Positions 18,766-31,038 are shown, counted from the first letter of the stretch. The stretch is DNA of 64,000 nt from Mycobacterium gallinarum (GCF_010726765.1 NZ_AP022601.1:5704001-5768000); one strand, 5' to 3'. Made by a program: numbers and translations. The notes: generated from the sequence alone by a model not told the origin.

Positions 18766-19919
18766 CGCGCGGCCAACTCCAGCGTCTTGCGAATCAACTC
18801 GCCCACCGCCTCCGTCTCGACCAGGAACCCGTCGTGGCCATAGATCGAGTCGACCACGTTCAGTTCGGTGCAACCCGGAAGCAGCTCGGCCAATTCCTCC
18901 TGCAGTCGCAGGGGGTACAGCCGGTCCGAGGTGATACCGCCGACCACCACCGGCACCGGGCAGCTGCGCAACGCCGCCTCCACGCCTCCGCGGCCGCGTC
19001 CGACGTCGTGGCTGGACAGGGAATCCGTAAGCACCACATAGGTGCCGGCGTCGAACCGGGCCGACAGTTTGCGCCCCTGGTACTCGAGATAGCTCTGCAC
19101 GGAGTAGCGGCCGCCGGCCGCGGGATCCTCGTCGCCCTGTGGGTCGTTGGCGAAACGGTCGTCCAGTTCGGTCTCGCCGCGATAAGTGAGGTGCGCGAAC
19201 CGGCGTGCGATCTCCATACCGGTTCTCGGTGCGAGGCCGGTGTCGTAGTAGTCGCCGTCGCACCAGTTCGGATCGGACTTGATTGCCGCCACCTGGGTGC
19301 TCTGGGTGCCGATCTGGTCGGCGGTCGCGCGGGCCCCGACGGCCAGCACCAGCGCGGCGCGCACCTTGTCGGGATGGCCGACGATCCACTCCAGCGCTCT
19401 GGCGCCACCCATCGAGCCGCCGACCACGGCGGCGACCTCGGTGATGCCCAGCGCGCTCAAGGCGGCGATATCCGCTTCGACCTGGTCGCGCACCGAGACC
19501 GGCGGAAACCGGGAACCCCACGCCTTACCGTCGGGATGCGGCGAGCTCGGACCGGTCGATCCGCGGAAGCCACCGAGCACGTTGGTGGCGATGGCGCACC
19601 AACGGTTGGTGTCGATGGGCGCGCCGGGTCCGGCCACGCCTTCCCACCAGCCCTCAGTCTCGTCGCCTGGACCGGTGGGCCCCGTGACGTGGGAATCGCC
19701 CGTGAGCGCGTGCAGGACGACCACCACGTTGTCGCGGTTGGGCGAAAGCTCACCCCAGCGCTGCACGGCGATCGTGACGTCGTCGATGACGGCGCCGTTC
19801 TCCAGCGTCAGCGGGCCGATGTCGACGTAGCCGACTTCTCCTTCGGCGGGCAGCGTTGCGGAATCACGCTCTTCGCGCTCATCGATGTTCACGTCGAGTT
19901 CCTTATCGAGCAACGTCAT
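18762..19919 (-). CDS. metX: Homoserine O-acetyltransferase
   Basis: A 385-residue alpha/beta-hydrolase-fold acyltransferase. The nucleophile elbow is [14 protein letters not shown], the substrate-binding region [18 protein letters not shown] is intact, and the catalytic Asp and His lie in ITSDRLYPL and YGHDGFLVE. It acetylates L-homoserine from acetyl-CoA to give O-acetylhomoserine for the next enzyme, MetY. It agrees along its length with remembered M. tuberculosis Rv3341 (metA), apart from a longer N-terminus. The ATG overlaps the metY stop by one base (ATGA). Confidence 0.96.
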   Translation of the reverse strand: MTLLDKELDVNIDEREERDSATLPAEGEVGYVDIGPLTLENGAVIDDVTIAVQRWGELSPNRDNVVVVLHALTGDSHVTGPTGPGDETEGWWEGVAGPGAPIDTNRWCAIATNVLGGFRGSTGPSSPHPDGKAWGSRFPPVSVRDQVEADIAALSALGITEVAAVVGGSMGGARALEWIVGHPDKVRAALVLAVGARATADQIGTQSTQVAAIKSDPNWCDGDYYDTGLAPRTGMEIARRFAHLTYRGETELDDRFANDPQGDEDPAAGGRYSVQSYLEYQGRKLSARFDAGTYVVLTDSLSSHDVGRGRGGVEAALRSCPVPVVVGGITSDRLYPLRLQEELAELLPGCTELNVVDSIYGHDGFLVETEAVGELIRKTLELAAR

Positions 19920-21259
19920 CAGAATGCCGCCGCGGATTTCGGATCGGCCGAGCCCCTGACCTGTTTGGCGGCGGCGAAGCCCTGTTCGAGGTCGGCAAGG
20001 ATGTCATCGATACCTTCGATGCCGACCGCGAGGCGTACGAGCCCCGGAGTGACTCCGGTGGCCAGCTGCTCCTCGGGCGACAACTGTGCGTGCGTCGTCG
20101 ACGCCGGATGGATGACCAGCGACCGCACGTCGCCGATGTTGGCGACATGGCTGTGCAATGTGAGCGCGTTGACGAACGCCTTGCCCGCGTCGATGCCGCC
20201 AGCCAGCTCGAACGCCAGCACCGCACCGGTTCCCTTGGGAGCCAGCTTCTTTCCGAGCTCATACCACGGTGAGCTGGGCAGCCCGGCGTAGTTCACCGAG
20301 ATGACGTCCCCGTGCCCGGCGAGGTACTCCGCGACGCGCTGCGCGTTCTGCACGTGCCGTTCGACCCGGAGGCTCAACGTCTCCAGCCCCTGGGCGACCA
20401 GGAACGCGTTGAACGGCGACGCCGCCGAGCCGAGGTCGCGGAGCAGCTGCACGCGCGCCTTCAATCCGTATGCGGGAGGGCCGAGTTCGGCGAACACCAC
20501 ACCGTGATAGCTCGGGTCGGGTGTGGTGAATCCGGGGAACTTGCCGTTGGTCCAGTCGAAAGTGCCGCCGTCGACGATCACGCCGGCGATCGCCGCGCCG
20601 TGCCCGCCGAGGTACTTGGTGGCCGAGTGCACGACGATGTCGGCGCCGTGGGCGAGCGGTTGAATCAGGTACGGCGTCGCGATCGTGTTGTCGACGATCA
20701 ATGGCACGCCGTTGTCGTGTGCTACGGCGGCTACCGATGGAATGTCGAGCACATCGATTTGAGGGTTGGAGATCGTTTCGCCGAAGAATGCCTTGGTATT
20801 GGGGCGGACCGCGGCTCGCCAGGAGTCCAGGTCGTCGGCGTCGTCGACGAAGCTGACCTCGATCCCGATCTTGGGCAGGGTGTAGTGGAAGAGGTTGTAG
20901 GTGCCGCCGTAGAGCCGTGGGCTGGAGACGATGTGGTCACCCGCGTTGGCGAGGTTCAGGATCGCGAAGTGCTCGGCGGCCTGGCCGGATGCCAGGAACA
21001 GCGCGGCGACGCCGCCCTCCAGCGCCGCGATGCGCTGCTCGACGACGTCCTGCGTCGGGTTCATGATCCGGGTGTAGATGTTGCCCGGCTCGGCGAGGCC
21101 GAACAGCGCGGCGGCGTGATCGGTGCTGTTGAACGTGTACGACGTGGTCTGGTAGATCGGCAGGGCACGTGCGTTGGTCGCGATATCGGGGGTTTGGCCC
21201 GCGTGGACCTGCTTCGTTTCGAACGCCCAATTCTGGCTCGGGTCTTCTGGCGCGCTCAT
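19919..21259 (-). CDS. metY: O-acetylhomoserine sulfhydrylase, PLP-dependent
   Basis: A 446-residue Cys/Met-metabolism PLP enzyme. The PLP-Lys is in [46 protein letters not shown] and [20 protein letters not shown] are characteristic of O-acetylhomoserine sulfhydrylases. It makes homocysteine from O-acetylhomoserine and sulfide. M. tuberculosis calls it metC (Rv3340). The start was set at 21259 because GGAGGG lies just upstream; a longer reading to 21295 is unlikely. A SAM-IV riboswitch ends about 40 bases before the start, so SAM should repress the whole metY-metX-methyltransferase operon. Confidence 0.96.
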   Translation of the reverse strand: MSAPEDPSQNWAFETKQVHAGQTPDIATNARALPIYQTTSYTFNSTDHAAALFGLAEPGNIYTRIMNPTQDVVEQRIAALEGGVAALFLASGQAAEHFAILNLANAGDHIVSSPRLYGGTYNLFHYTLPKIGIEVSFVDDADDLDSWRAAVRPNTKAFFGETISNPQIDVLDIPSVAAVAHDNGVPLIVDNTIATPYLIQPLAHGADIVVHSATKYLGGHGAAIAGVIVDGGTFDWTNGKFPGFTTPDPSYHGVVFAELGPPAYGLKARVQLLRDLGSAASPFNAFLVAQGLETLSLRVERHVQNAQRVAEYLAGHGDVISVNYAGLPSSPWYELGKKLAPKGTGAVLAFELAGGIDAGKAFVNALTLHSHVANIGDVRSLVIHPASTTHAQLSPEEQLATGVTPGLVRLAVGIEGIDDILADLEQGFAAAKQVRGSADPKSAAAF

Positions 21260-21297
21260 GAGACGGCCCTCCATTTGTGTCAGGGGGCCCGTCAAAC

Positions 21298-21420
21298 GGA
21301 CCCGCGCTTGCCGGCAACCGCTCGCTAGCGGCTACTCAACCTGGTCTTCACCCGGAGCACCCCACCGCGGTTGGAGGGTTGCCGGCCAGCAAGCCGGGGC
21401 TTGACGCTGGCGCTCATGAC
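21298..21420 (-). ncRNA. SAM-IV riboswitch upstream of metY
   Basis: Read on the - strand from 21420, the leader carries the conserved GTCATGAG opening, the AGCGTCAAGCCCC core, GCTTGCTGGCCGGCAACCCT, GGTGGGGTGCTCCGGGTGA and the closing AGGTTGAGTAGCC and CAAGCGCGGGTCC segments. The order and wording match the actinobacterial SAM-IV aptamer, known in M. tuberculosis before the same gene. SAM binding lowers expression of the downstream methionine genes. The metY Shine-Dalgarno at about 21265-21270 lies some 30 bases after the aptamer, so control may act on translation or by termination. Confidence 0.93.
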
Positions 21421-21622
21421 CGAGCACAGACTATCGCATGGGGCTGACTGCGGGCCAGCAGCCTGTTTTCATGCGCCGAAAGCTACCCGCCGGTAGCTGA
21501 AGTCCGCCCGGGAGTACAACGTGGCCCACGCGTAGCGTCATGTTCGACGCAATACTTATAGCCGCCGCGCACAACGCGGAGCTTTGTCGAACTGGCCGAG
21601 AAGACCCCCGGGAGTGCATCAC

Positions 21623-23860
<2,238 letters not shown>

Positions 23861-23865
23861 GGCCT

Positions 23866-23882
23866 CGGCCGTGAACCGGCCG
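23866..23882. terminator. Possible bidirectional hairpin after icd
   Basis: CGGCC (23866-23870) and GGCCG (23878-23882) form a five-base stem with a seven-base loop between the convergent icd and TetR genes. There is no T tract, as usual for mycobacterial terminators. Evidence is weak. Confidence 0.3.
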
Positions 23883-23890
23883 GTGCATGG

Positions 23891-24493
23891 TCAGGACGGT
23901 GCAATCGCCCGCAAGATCATCTCGGTCAGCTGCTCGACATAGTCCTCGGTGACCGGCACGCCGCGGATGGTCTGGCGCCAGTAGATCGCCGAGGGAACCA
24001 AGTCGAGCACCAGGTCGATGTTGGTGGCGGCGGGCAGTTCCCCCCGAACGATCGCGCGCTCGAAGACGACGCGGCTCCGCTCGCGCCGCGGGTCACCCAG
24101 CATCGCCTTGACCGCCCGTCCCAGGGCCGGGTCTCGTGTTGTCTCGGCGATCAAGTCGGGCAGGATCCGCGAGGCTTGCGGGTGATTGAGCCAGGCCAGC
24201 AGCGAGGCGATCATCTCGGTCAGATCGGAGCGCAGACTTCCGGTATCGGGCGCCGCGGCCAGGCTGACGCCCAGCTCCCCGAGGACGGCGATCGCCATTG
24301 CCTGCTTTGACGGCCAGCGGCGATACAGGGCGCTCTTGCCGACGCCGGCGCGTTTGGCGACTCCTTCCATCGCGAGCCGTCCGTAACCGCGTTCGGCCCA
24401 TTCGTCGAGCACGGCGTCGGTGATGGCCCGAGTGATGTGCGGCTGCAGCAGCGCAGCGCCGGTCGGTGCCCGTGGTGACATGCCCATGAGCAT
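23891..24493 (-). CDS. TetR/AcrR-family transcriptional regulator
   Basis: A 200-residue TetR repressor. The HTH region is ITDAVLDEWAERGYGRLAME followed by VAKRAGVGKSALYRRWPSKQ, the standard Y-R-R-W-P-S-K recognition helix. The C-terminal LLAWLNHPQASRILPDLIAE and VLDLVPSAIYWRQTIRGVPV belong to the TetR_C subgroup with this ending. Three in-frame ATGs (24493, 24487, 24481) are possible and none has a clear ribosome site. It is divergent from a SnoaL-NmrA gene pair, with a nine-base-arm palindrome between them. Confidence 0.88.
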   Translation of the reverse strand: MLMGMSPRAPTGAALLQPHITRAITDAVLDEWAERGYGRLAMEGVAKRAGVGKSALYRRWPSKQAMAIAVLGELGVSLAAAPDTGSLRSDLTEMIASLLAWLNHPQASRILPDLIAETTRDPALGRAVKAMLGDPRRERSRVVFERAIVRGELPAATNIDLVLDLVPSAIYWRQTIRGVPVTEDYVEQLTEMILRAIAPS

Positions 24494-24532
24494 AGGGCCA
24501 GGACGGTACCGACCCGGCGCGTGCTAAGTTGG

Positions 24533-24557
24533 ATAGGACGACACCGTATCGTCCTAT
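24533..24557. promoter_or_regulatory. Palindromic TetR operator for the SnoaL-NmrA operon
   Basis: ATAGGACGA (24533-24541) and TCGTCCTAT (24549-24557) are exact inverse complements with a seven-base centre. The site lies 14 bases before the SnoaL start codon and next to its Shine-Dalgarno, and about 40 bases before the TetR start, so it probably controls both directions. Confidence 0.75.
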
Positions 24558-24570
24558 TAGGAGCACATTC

Positions 24571-25008
24571 ATGAATGTCATCGCTGTCACCAGACGAGCG
24601 CTGAGCCTGCTGTCCGCCAACGACTTTGTGGGGTTCGCCGACCTGTGGGCGGACGACGGGGTCATTGAGTTCCCCTTCGCGCCGCCCGGGTATCCGCAGC
24701 AGGTCCGTGGACGCGCCGCGATCCACGAATATCTGAAGGACTACCCGAACACGCTGCACATCGACCGCATCGTTGACCCGCACATCCATGCCACCGACGC
24801 GCCCGACGTCGCAGTGGTCGAGTTCGCCGCCGCCGGGACCGTGGTCGCGAGCGGGAAGCCCTACGAAATGCGTTACATCAGTGTGGTCACCGTCCGCGAC
24901 GGGAGCATCACCCGCTACCGCGACTATTGGAGCCCCGCGGCCGCGGCCGACATCATTGGTGGCCTGCCGGAGTTCGTGGCCGCGTTCGGCGGGACGGATG
25001 CGCGGTGA
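24571..25008 (+). CDS. SnoaL/NTF2-like protein
   Basis: A 145-residue SnoaL-like domain protein. ALSLLSANDFVGFADLWADD, then FPFAPPGYPQQVRGRAAIHE, and RYISVVTVRDGSITRYRDYW are the standard family blocks; the closing R-D-Y-W-P/S motif is typical of ketosteroid-isomerase-like members. The ATG at 24571 has AGGAG seven bases upstream. It overlaps the NmrA-type gene by GTGA and is probably induced with it when the TetR regulator is released. Confidence 0.85.
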   Translation: MNVIAVTRRALSLLSANDFVGFADLWADDGVIEFPFAPPGYPQQVRGRAAIHEYLKDYPNTLHIDRIVDPHIHATDAPDVAVVEFAAAGTVVASGKPYEMRYISVVTVRDGSITRYRDYWSPAAAADIIGGLPEFVAAFGGTDAR

Positions 25009-25829
25009 CGGTCCTCGTCACGGGAGCGGCGGGAACGACCGGCTCGCGCGTGGTCGCTGAACTGCGATGTCGTGGGGTGGCGTATCGCTCCGCGACGCGT
25101 CGGCCGCGTTCGTCAGATCAGGTCCGGTTCGATTGGGACGATTCCTCGACATTCGCCGACGCGCTGCGCGGCGTGCACGCGGTCTACCTGGTCGGTCCGA
25201 TCGAGGTGGTCGACCCCAGTCATCAGGTCGAAGCTTTTCTCGACGAAGCAACTGCCGCGAAAGTGCAACGTGTCGTCACGCTGAGCTCGTCGGCCGTCGA
25301 GGCGGGCGCCCCGGGACCCGGCGTCGTACACCGCATGATCGCGTCGGCGATGCCGGAGTGGACGGTGTTGCGACCGTCGTGGTTCATGCAGAACTTTTTC
25401 GGTGACCATCCCCTCGCGCACGCCGTCCGCCACGGCGAGATCGTCACCGCCACCGGCGACGCCAAGGTGGCCTTCATCGATGCCGGCGACATCGCTGCAG
25501 TCGCGGCCACGGTGCTCACTGACCACGCCCCGCACAACACCGACTATGTCCTCACCGGTCCCGAAGCGCTTAGCTACGCCCAAGCGGCCGACATCATCTC
25601 GCGTGCCGTCGGCCACATGGTGCGCCACCGATCGGTCGACCCCGACACTCTCGTTGCGCTGTTCACCAGCGCCGGGTTGTCCGCGGACTATGCCACCTTG
25701 CTGGCGAGCCTTGACGCGGTCATTGCAGCGGGCGCAGAGAACCGGGTCACCGAGTCGGTGCAGCGCATCACCGGCCGTCGGCCGCGGTCACTCGCCGAAG
25801 TGGTCAGGGCCGAGGGGCGCAGCGGCTAG
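25005..25829 (+). CDS. NmrA-like NAD(P)-binding atypical short-chain dehydrogenase
   Basis: A 274-residue Rossmann protein. The nucleotide-binding loop VLVTGAAGTTGSRVVAEL sits at the very N-terminus (GxxGxxG), followed by YLVGPIEVVDPSHQ, VVTLSSSAVE and TVLRPSWFMQNF, the classical NmrA/QOR2-like segments. The family includes redox sensors and NADPH-quinone reductases. It is co-translated with the SnoaL protein. The last codons overlap the convergent alpha/beta hydrolase by four bases. The substrate is unknown. Confidence 0.86.
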   Translation: MTVLVTGAAGTTGSRVVAELRCRGVAYRSATRRPRSSDQVRFDWDDSSTFADALRGVHAVYLVGPIEVVDPSHQVEAFLDEATAAKVQRVVTLSSSAVEAGAPGPGVVHRMIASAMPEWTVLRPSWFMQNFFGDHPLAHAVRHGEIVTATGDAKVAFIDAGDIAAVAATVLTDHAPHNTDYVLTGPEALSYAQAADIISRAVGHMVRHRSVDPDTLVALFTSAGLSADYATLLASLDAVIAAGAENRVTESVQRITGRRPRSLAEVVRAEGRSG

Positions 25830-26659
25830 CCGATCGCCTGGTGGGGCGGAGGCGTCGCGTGGCGGTCGGTGAACTCGACGATCAGGTCGGCGACCCGGCG
25901 CGGCGCCTCGAACATCGGGATGTGCCCGACGTCGTCGAGATGCGTGATCTGCGTGGACTCCGGCAGGTGAGTGGTGAAGTGCCGGGTGAACCTCGGATGC
26001 GGTAGCACCCGGTCTTTCTCGCAGATGACAAGATGCGTCGGCGTCTTGGCCTCGGCCAATTCCATCAGGCCGGGCATCAGTAGCGACTTGATCAGCAGCT
26101 GGTAGTAGGCCGGGCAGTGGGTGACGTCGTCGATGATGTCGAGCCACTGCTCGTCGTTGAGGCGGTCTGCTTTAGCGCTGATCGGCACATAACCGAGATG
26201 ACGCACGCCCGGCAGCTTCAGCGCACGCTGGCCGAGCAGCTTGGCGCCTAGGTAAACGGGCAGGCCGGCCACGAACTTGAACACGATCTCGAACTTGGCG
26301 GGGGTGTAACGATGCCAGCCGCCGGCGGGCGCGATGCCGGTCAGCGAGCGGGCGCGGCCGCGGCGCGACAGTTCGAAGGCCACCCAACCGCCGAGCGAGT
26401 TACCGACGATGTGCGCGGTGTCCCAGCCCAGCGCGTCCATCCGGCGTTCCATATCGTCGGCCAGCTCGACGGTGTCCAGGAAGAACCTGCCCTTGATACC
26501 GCCGTTGTGGCCGGGCATGGTGGGTGCCAGCACTTCGTACCGACCGGTGTCAGCAATCAGAGGTGCGACGCCTTTCCACACGTTCTGCGACATCATGAAC
26601 GGGTGTAGCAAAAGCAGTGGTTCGCCGGAGCCCAGGTGGATGGGTGCGCGCTCGATCAT
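25826..26659 (-). CDS. Alpha/beta-fold hydrolase
   Basis: A 277-residue hydrolase. The oxyanion region is LLLLHPFMMSQNVWKGVAPL, the nucleophile elbow is HIVGNSLGGWVAFELSRRG (Ser of GNSLG), the acid lies in VICEKDRVLPHP and the His in HLDDVGHIPMFEAP, giving a complete triad. Its substrate is unknown; mycobacterial relatives hydrolyse esters and epoxides. The ATG at 26659 lacks a ribosome site but has a TAGTGT hexamer seven bases upstream, suggesting a leaderless mRNA. Confidence 0.87.
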   Translation of the reverse strand: MIERAPIHLGSGEPLLLLHPFMMSQNVWKGVAPLIADTGRYEVLAPTMPGHNGGIKGRFFLDTVELADDMERRMDALGWDTAHIVGNSLGGWVAFELSRRGRARSLTGIAPAGGWHRYTPAKFEIVFKFVAGLPVYLGAKLLGQRALKLPGVRHLGYVPISAKADRLNDEQWLDIIDDVTHCPAYYQLLIKSLLMPGLMELAEAKTPTHLVICEKDRVLPHPRFTRHFTTHLPESTQITHLDDVGHIPMFEAPRRVADLIVEFTDRHATPPPHQAIG

Positions 26660-26666
26660 CTGCCCG

Positions 26667-26672
26667 ACACTA
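26667..26672 (-). promoter_or_regulatory. -10 element of the alpha/beta hydrolase gene
   Basis: TAGTGT on the - strand, seven bases before the ATG at 26659. Spacing and the missing Shine-Dalgarno fit a leaderless transcript. Confidence 0.45.
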
Positions 26673-26717
26673 AAGGTGGTACCGCCGGTACCGCAAGCCC
26701 GCAGCCCGGCCGATGGT

Positions 26718-26723
26718 TAGGGT
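26718..26723 (+). promoter_or_regulatory. -10 element of xthA
   Basis: TAGGGT lies seven bases before the GTG at 26731, with no ribosome binding site. This fixes the GTG as the start over an in-frame ATG at 26713. Confidence 0.5.
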
Positions 26724-26730
26724 CTGGCAC

Positions 26731-27555
26731 GTGATTGTCAGCACCATCAACGTCAACGGCATCCGCGCGGCGATCAAGGAGCGGTCAGCGGAGAACCTCG
26801 GGCTGCTGCCGTGGCTCGCCGCCACCACCGCCGACGTCGTGTGCCTGCAGGAGACCCGCGCGGACGACGATCAAGTCTCGACTGCGCTGGCGCCGGTGCT
26901 GGCCGACGGGTGGCAACTGGCGTCGGCGGAGCCGCATGTCAAAGGGCGTAGCGGCGTTGCGATCCTTTCGCGGCATCCGATCGACGACGCGCGGCTGATG
27001 GATTCGGACGAATTCGGTACGCACGGCCGCTATTTGGAGGTGGACACCGCGGGCACGACGGTCGCCAGCCTGTACATCCAGACCGGCGAAGCGGATACGC
27101 CGCGCCAGTCGGAGAAAGAGCGGTTCATGGAGACGCTGGCGGCCCGGATGGCCGTCCTGGCCGCGGCGGGTCGCGACGCCGTCATGTGTGGCGACTGGAA
27201 TATCGCGCACACCGAGAGCGACATCAAGAACTGGAAGGGCAACGTCAAGAAGTCCGGCTTTCTGCCCAGTGAGCGGGCCTGGCTGACGGATCTACTTGCG
27301 TCCGGCTGGGTCGACGTGGTGCGGGTGCTGCATCCTGACGTCGCAGGCCCGTATGCCTGGTGGTCCTGGCGGGGCCGCGCATTCGACAACGACGCAGGCT
27401 GGCGGATCGACTACCAGCTCGCCACCCAACCGCTCGCGGCGCGAGCCGTATCCGCCAGGGTCGAGCGGGCCGAGGCCTATGCGCTGCGCTGGTCCGACCA
27501 TGCCCCGGTCACCGTCGAATATTCACCTGCTGTGGACTGTAAGCGGCGCGCATGA
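26731..27555 (+). CDS. xthA: Exodeoxyribonuclease III (AP endonuclease)
   Basis: A 274-residue EEP-fold nuclease. The metal Glu lies in VVCLQETRADDDQVS, the catalytic Asp-Asn pair in VMCGDWNIAHTESDIKNWKG, and the closing Asp-His in WRIDYQLAT and WSDHAPVTVEY. All active-site residues of the Xth family are present. The enzyme cuts abasic sites and removes blocked 3' ends in base-excision repair. The GTG start is supported by the leaderless -10 at 26718. ndh begins 16 bases downstream with its own promoter. Confidence 0.93.
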   Translation: MIVSTINVNGIRAAIKERSAENLGLLPWLAATTADVVCLQETRADDDQVSTALAPVLADGWQLASAEPHVKGRSGVAILSRHPIDDARLMDSDEFGTHGRYLEVDTAGTTVASLYIQTGEADTPRQSEKERFMETLAARMAVLAAAGRDAVMCGDWNIAHTESDIKNWKGNVKKSGFLPSERAWLTDLLASGWVDVVRVLHPDVAGPYAWWSWRGRAFDNDAGWRIDYQLATQPLAARAVSARVERAEAYALRWSDHAPVTVEYSPAVDCKRRA

Positions 27556-27559
27556 CCGT

Positions 27560-27565
27560 TAGGGT
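27560..27565 (+). promoter_or_regulatory. -10 element of ndh
   Basis: TAGGGT, six bases before the ndh ATG at 27572, overlapping nothing but the 16-base gap after xthA. No Shine-Dalgarno is present, so a leaderless mRNA is likely. Confidence 0.55.
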
Positions 27566-27571
27566 CGGCCA

Positions 27572-28924
27572 ATGACCGACGAACCCATCGCTCCCCGGCG
27601 TCATCGCGTCGTCATCATCGGGTCCGGCTTCGGTGGGCTGTTCGCGGCCAAACACCTCAAGCGCGCGGACGTTGACGTCACCCTCATCGCGAAGACGACC
27701 CACCACCTGTTCCAGCCGCTGCTCTATCAAGTCGCCACCGGCATCCTGTCGGTCGGTGAAATAGCGCCGGCGACGCGAATCATCTTGCGTAAGAACAAGA
27801 ACGCCGAAGTATTGCTCGGTGATGTGGCCGGGATCGATCTCGAGAACAAGACGGTCACCTCCAAGCTGCTCGATTGGGAGCGGGTCACGCCGTTCGACAG
27901 TCTGATCGTGGCCGCAGGCGCACAGCAGTCCTATTTCGGCAACGACCACTTCGAGGCCTTCGCTCCGGGCATGAAAACAGTCGACGACGCGCTGGAGCTG
28001 CGCGGCCGGATCCTCGGCGCCTTCGAGGCGGCCGAGGTGACGACATCGGAGGCCGAACGCAAGCGCCGGCTGACATTCGTCGTCGTCGGCGCCGGACCGA
28101 CCGGTGTCGAGGTCGTCGGACAGATCGCCGAGCTCGCCGATCGGACCCTGGCCGGTGCGTTCCGCACCATCGACCCCACCGAGGCCCGGGTGATCCTGGT
28201 CGAGGCCGCCCCTGCAGTCCTGCCCCCGATGGGGCCCAAGCTCGGGCTCAAGGCGCAGCGCCGGCTGGAGAGGATTGGCGTCGAGGTCAAGCTCAACACG
28301 ATGGTCACCGATGTCGACTACATGGGCCTGACCGTCAAGGAAGACGGTGAAGAAAAGCGGATTGAATGCGCGGTGAAGGTGTGGTCGGCCGGCGTGCAGG
28401 CCAGCCCGCTGGGCAAGTTGATCGCCGAGCAGTCCGACGGCACCGAGGTCGACAGGGCCGGACGCGTCATCGTCGAGCCTGACCTCACGGTCAAGGGGCA
28501 TCCGAACGTTTTCGTCATCGGTGACCTGATGAGCGTTCCCGGCGTCCCGGGGATGGCGCAGGGCGCGATTCAGGGCGCGGTTTACGCCACCAAGCAGATC
28601 AAGAGCGAACTCAAGGGTTCGGCAGGCGAACGAAAGCCGTTCAAGTACTTGAACAAAGGCAGCATGGCCACCGTCTCGCGGTTCAGCGCGGTGTGCCAGA
28701 TCGGCAAGATCGAGTTCGGCGGGTTCCTGGCCTGGCTCGCGTGGCTCGGTCTGCACCTCTACTACCTTGTGGGCAGCCGAAACCGCATTGTCGCGGTGTA
28801 CTCCTGGTTCATCACCTTCCTGGGCCGCGGCCGCAGCCAGCTGGCGATCACGGAACGGTGGGTCTTCGCGCGCAGGGCCATCGAGGAGTCCCGGGAACAG
28901 AGCGCTCAAAAAGCCATTGGCTGA
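27572..28924 (+). CDS. ndh: Type II NADH:quinone oxidoreductase (non-proton-pumping)
   Basis: A 450-residue two-dinucleotide flavoprotein. The FAD site is VVIIGSGFGGLFAAKHLKRA, the NADH site is VVVGAGPTGVEVVGQIAELA, the second FAD motif is VFVIGDLMS, and FQPLLYQVATGILSVGEIAP is the conserved quinone-site loop. The C-terminal WLAWLGLHLYYLVGSRNRIV anchors the enzyme to the inner membrane. Ndh passes electrons from NADH to menaquinone and is the main NADH dehydrogenase of mycobacteria. It has its own leaderless promoter between xthA and itself. Confidence 0.95.
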   Translation: MTDEPIAPRRHRVVIIGSGFGGLFAAKHLKRADVDVTLIAKTTHHLFQPLLYQVATGILSVGEIAPATRIILRKNKNAEVLLGDVAGIDLENKTVTSKLLDWERVTPFDSLIVAAGAQQSYFGNDHFEAFAPGMKTVDDALELRGRILGAFEAAEVTTSEAERKRRLTFVVVGAGPTGVEVVGQIAELADRTLAGAFRTIDPTEARVILVEAAPAVLPPMGPKLGLKAQRRLERIGVEVKLNTMVTDVDYMGLTVKEDGEEKRIECAVKVWSAGVQASPLGKLIAEQSDGTEVDRAGRVIVEPDLTVKGHPNVFVIGDLMSVPGVPGMAQGAIQGAVYATKQIKSELKGSAGERKPFKYLNKGSMATVSRFSAVCQIGKIEFGGFLAWLAWLGLHLYYLVGSRNRIVAVYSWFITFLGRGRSQLAITERWVFARRAIEESREQSAQKAIG

Positions 28925-28939
28925 CCATGCCAAGATTGA

Positions 28940-29953
<1,014 letters not shown>

Positions 29954-29983
29954 CCAACGCCCGCAACTCGCTTGGAGGCTTGA

Positions 29984-31033
29984 ATGACACCTCCGGTCGA
30001 GCCGGGCAATCCGGACGAGTCCAAACCCGGAATTCTCGACCGCTTTCGCGCGCGATACCACTGGTTCGACCATGTGATGCGCGCCCAAGAGCGGTACCAG
30101 GAGAGCAAGGGCGACTTCTACGCCGCGGGCATCACGTACTTCACGATCTTCGCGCTCTTTCCGATGTTGATGGTGGGGTTCGCGATTGGCGGGTTCATTC
30201 TGGCGAGCCAGCCCGAGCTGCTCGCCGAGATCCAGGAGCGGATCAAGTCGACGATCTCCGGCGACGTCGGCCAGCAACTGGTCGATCTGATGGACTCGGC
30301 GATCGAATCGCGCACCTCCGTCGGCATCATCGGCCTCGCGACCGCCGCATGGGCCGGCCTGGGCTGGATGGCGAACCTTCGTGAAGCGTTGAGTCAGATG
30401 TGGGGAGGGGCGCGGAACGAGGCGAAGGGGTTCGTCCGCACCAAGTTGTCAGATCTGACGGCCATGGTGGGCTTGTTCCTCGCGCTGGTGCTGACGATCG
30501 GGCTCACCGTGCTGGGTAGTTCGGGCGCGATGAAGCAGGTGCTGGAATGGGTTGGACTGCAGGATGTTCCGGGCGTCAGCATAGCGCTGCGGGTGGCCTC
30601 GCTTGCGGTATCGGTGCTGATCACCTGGTGGTTGTTCACCTGGGTCATCGCGCGTCTGCCCCGGGAGTCGGTCAGCTTCCGCAGCGCGCTGAGGGCCGGG
30701 CTGATGGCCGCGGTGGCATTCGAAGTCTTCAAGCAGTTGGCGTCGATCTACCTGCGTTCAGTGGTGACCGGCCCGGCCGGCGCGACGTTCGGTCCGGTGC
30801 TGGGCCTGATGGTGTTCGCCTACATCACCTCTCGGCTCATTCTGTTCGCCACGGCGTGGGCCGCGACGTCATCCGACAACCTGGCGACGGCTCCGGTCGA
30901 TCCGCCCAACCCGGCACAGATCACCCCGCGCGTCGAGTTCCGAGAGGGCCTGGGGATTCGCGGTGCGCTGGCCGCGGCCGCCCTGGGAGCCGTTGGTGCG
31001 TTGGGGATTTCGCGGTGGAGCCGCCGCCCGTAA
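29984..31033 (+). CDS. YihY/YhjD-family inner membrane protein
   Basis: A 349-residue polytopic protein with about six TM segments. The family block GDFYAAGITYFTIFALFPMLMVGFA comes first, then AWAGLGWMANLREALSQMWG, and the Arg-rich VIARLPRESVSFRSALRAG between TMs. It belongs to the YihY (formerly RNase BN) family; YhjD relatives are implicated in lipid or LPS transport, but mycobacterial function is unknown. GGAGG precedes the ATG. The gene is convergent with the sodium:solute symporter across a strong hairpin. Confidence 0.9.
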   Translation: MTPPVEPGNPDESKPGILDRFRARYHWFDHVMRAQERYQESKGDFYAAGITYFTIFALFPMLMVGFAIGGFILASQPELLAEIQERIKSTISGDVGQQLVDLMDSAIESRTSVGIIGLATAAWAGLGWMANLREALSQMWGGARNEAKGFVRTKLSDLTAMVGLFLALVLTIGLTVLGSSGAMKQVLEWVGLQDVPGVSIALRVASLAVSVLITWWLFTWVIARLPRESVSFRSALRAGLMAAVAFEVFKQLASIYLRSVVTGPAGATFGPVLGLMVFAYITSRLILFATAWAATSSDNLATAPVDPPNPAQITPRVEFREGLGIRGALAAAALGAVGALGISRWSRRP

Positions 31034-31038
31034 GCCCC

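Noticed and set aside
18766..19521. N-terminal extension of the methyltransferase frame into metX
   Set aside because: It lies in another frame of metX, which shows a full acetyltransferase sequence; the methyltransferase starts with the GTG at 18765 overlapping the metX stop.
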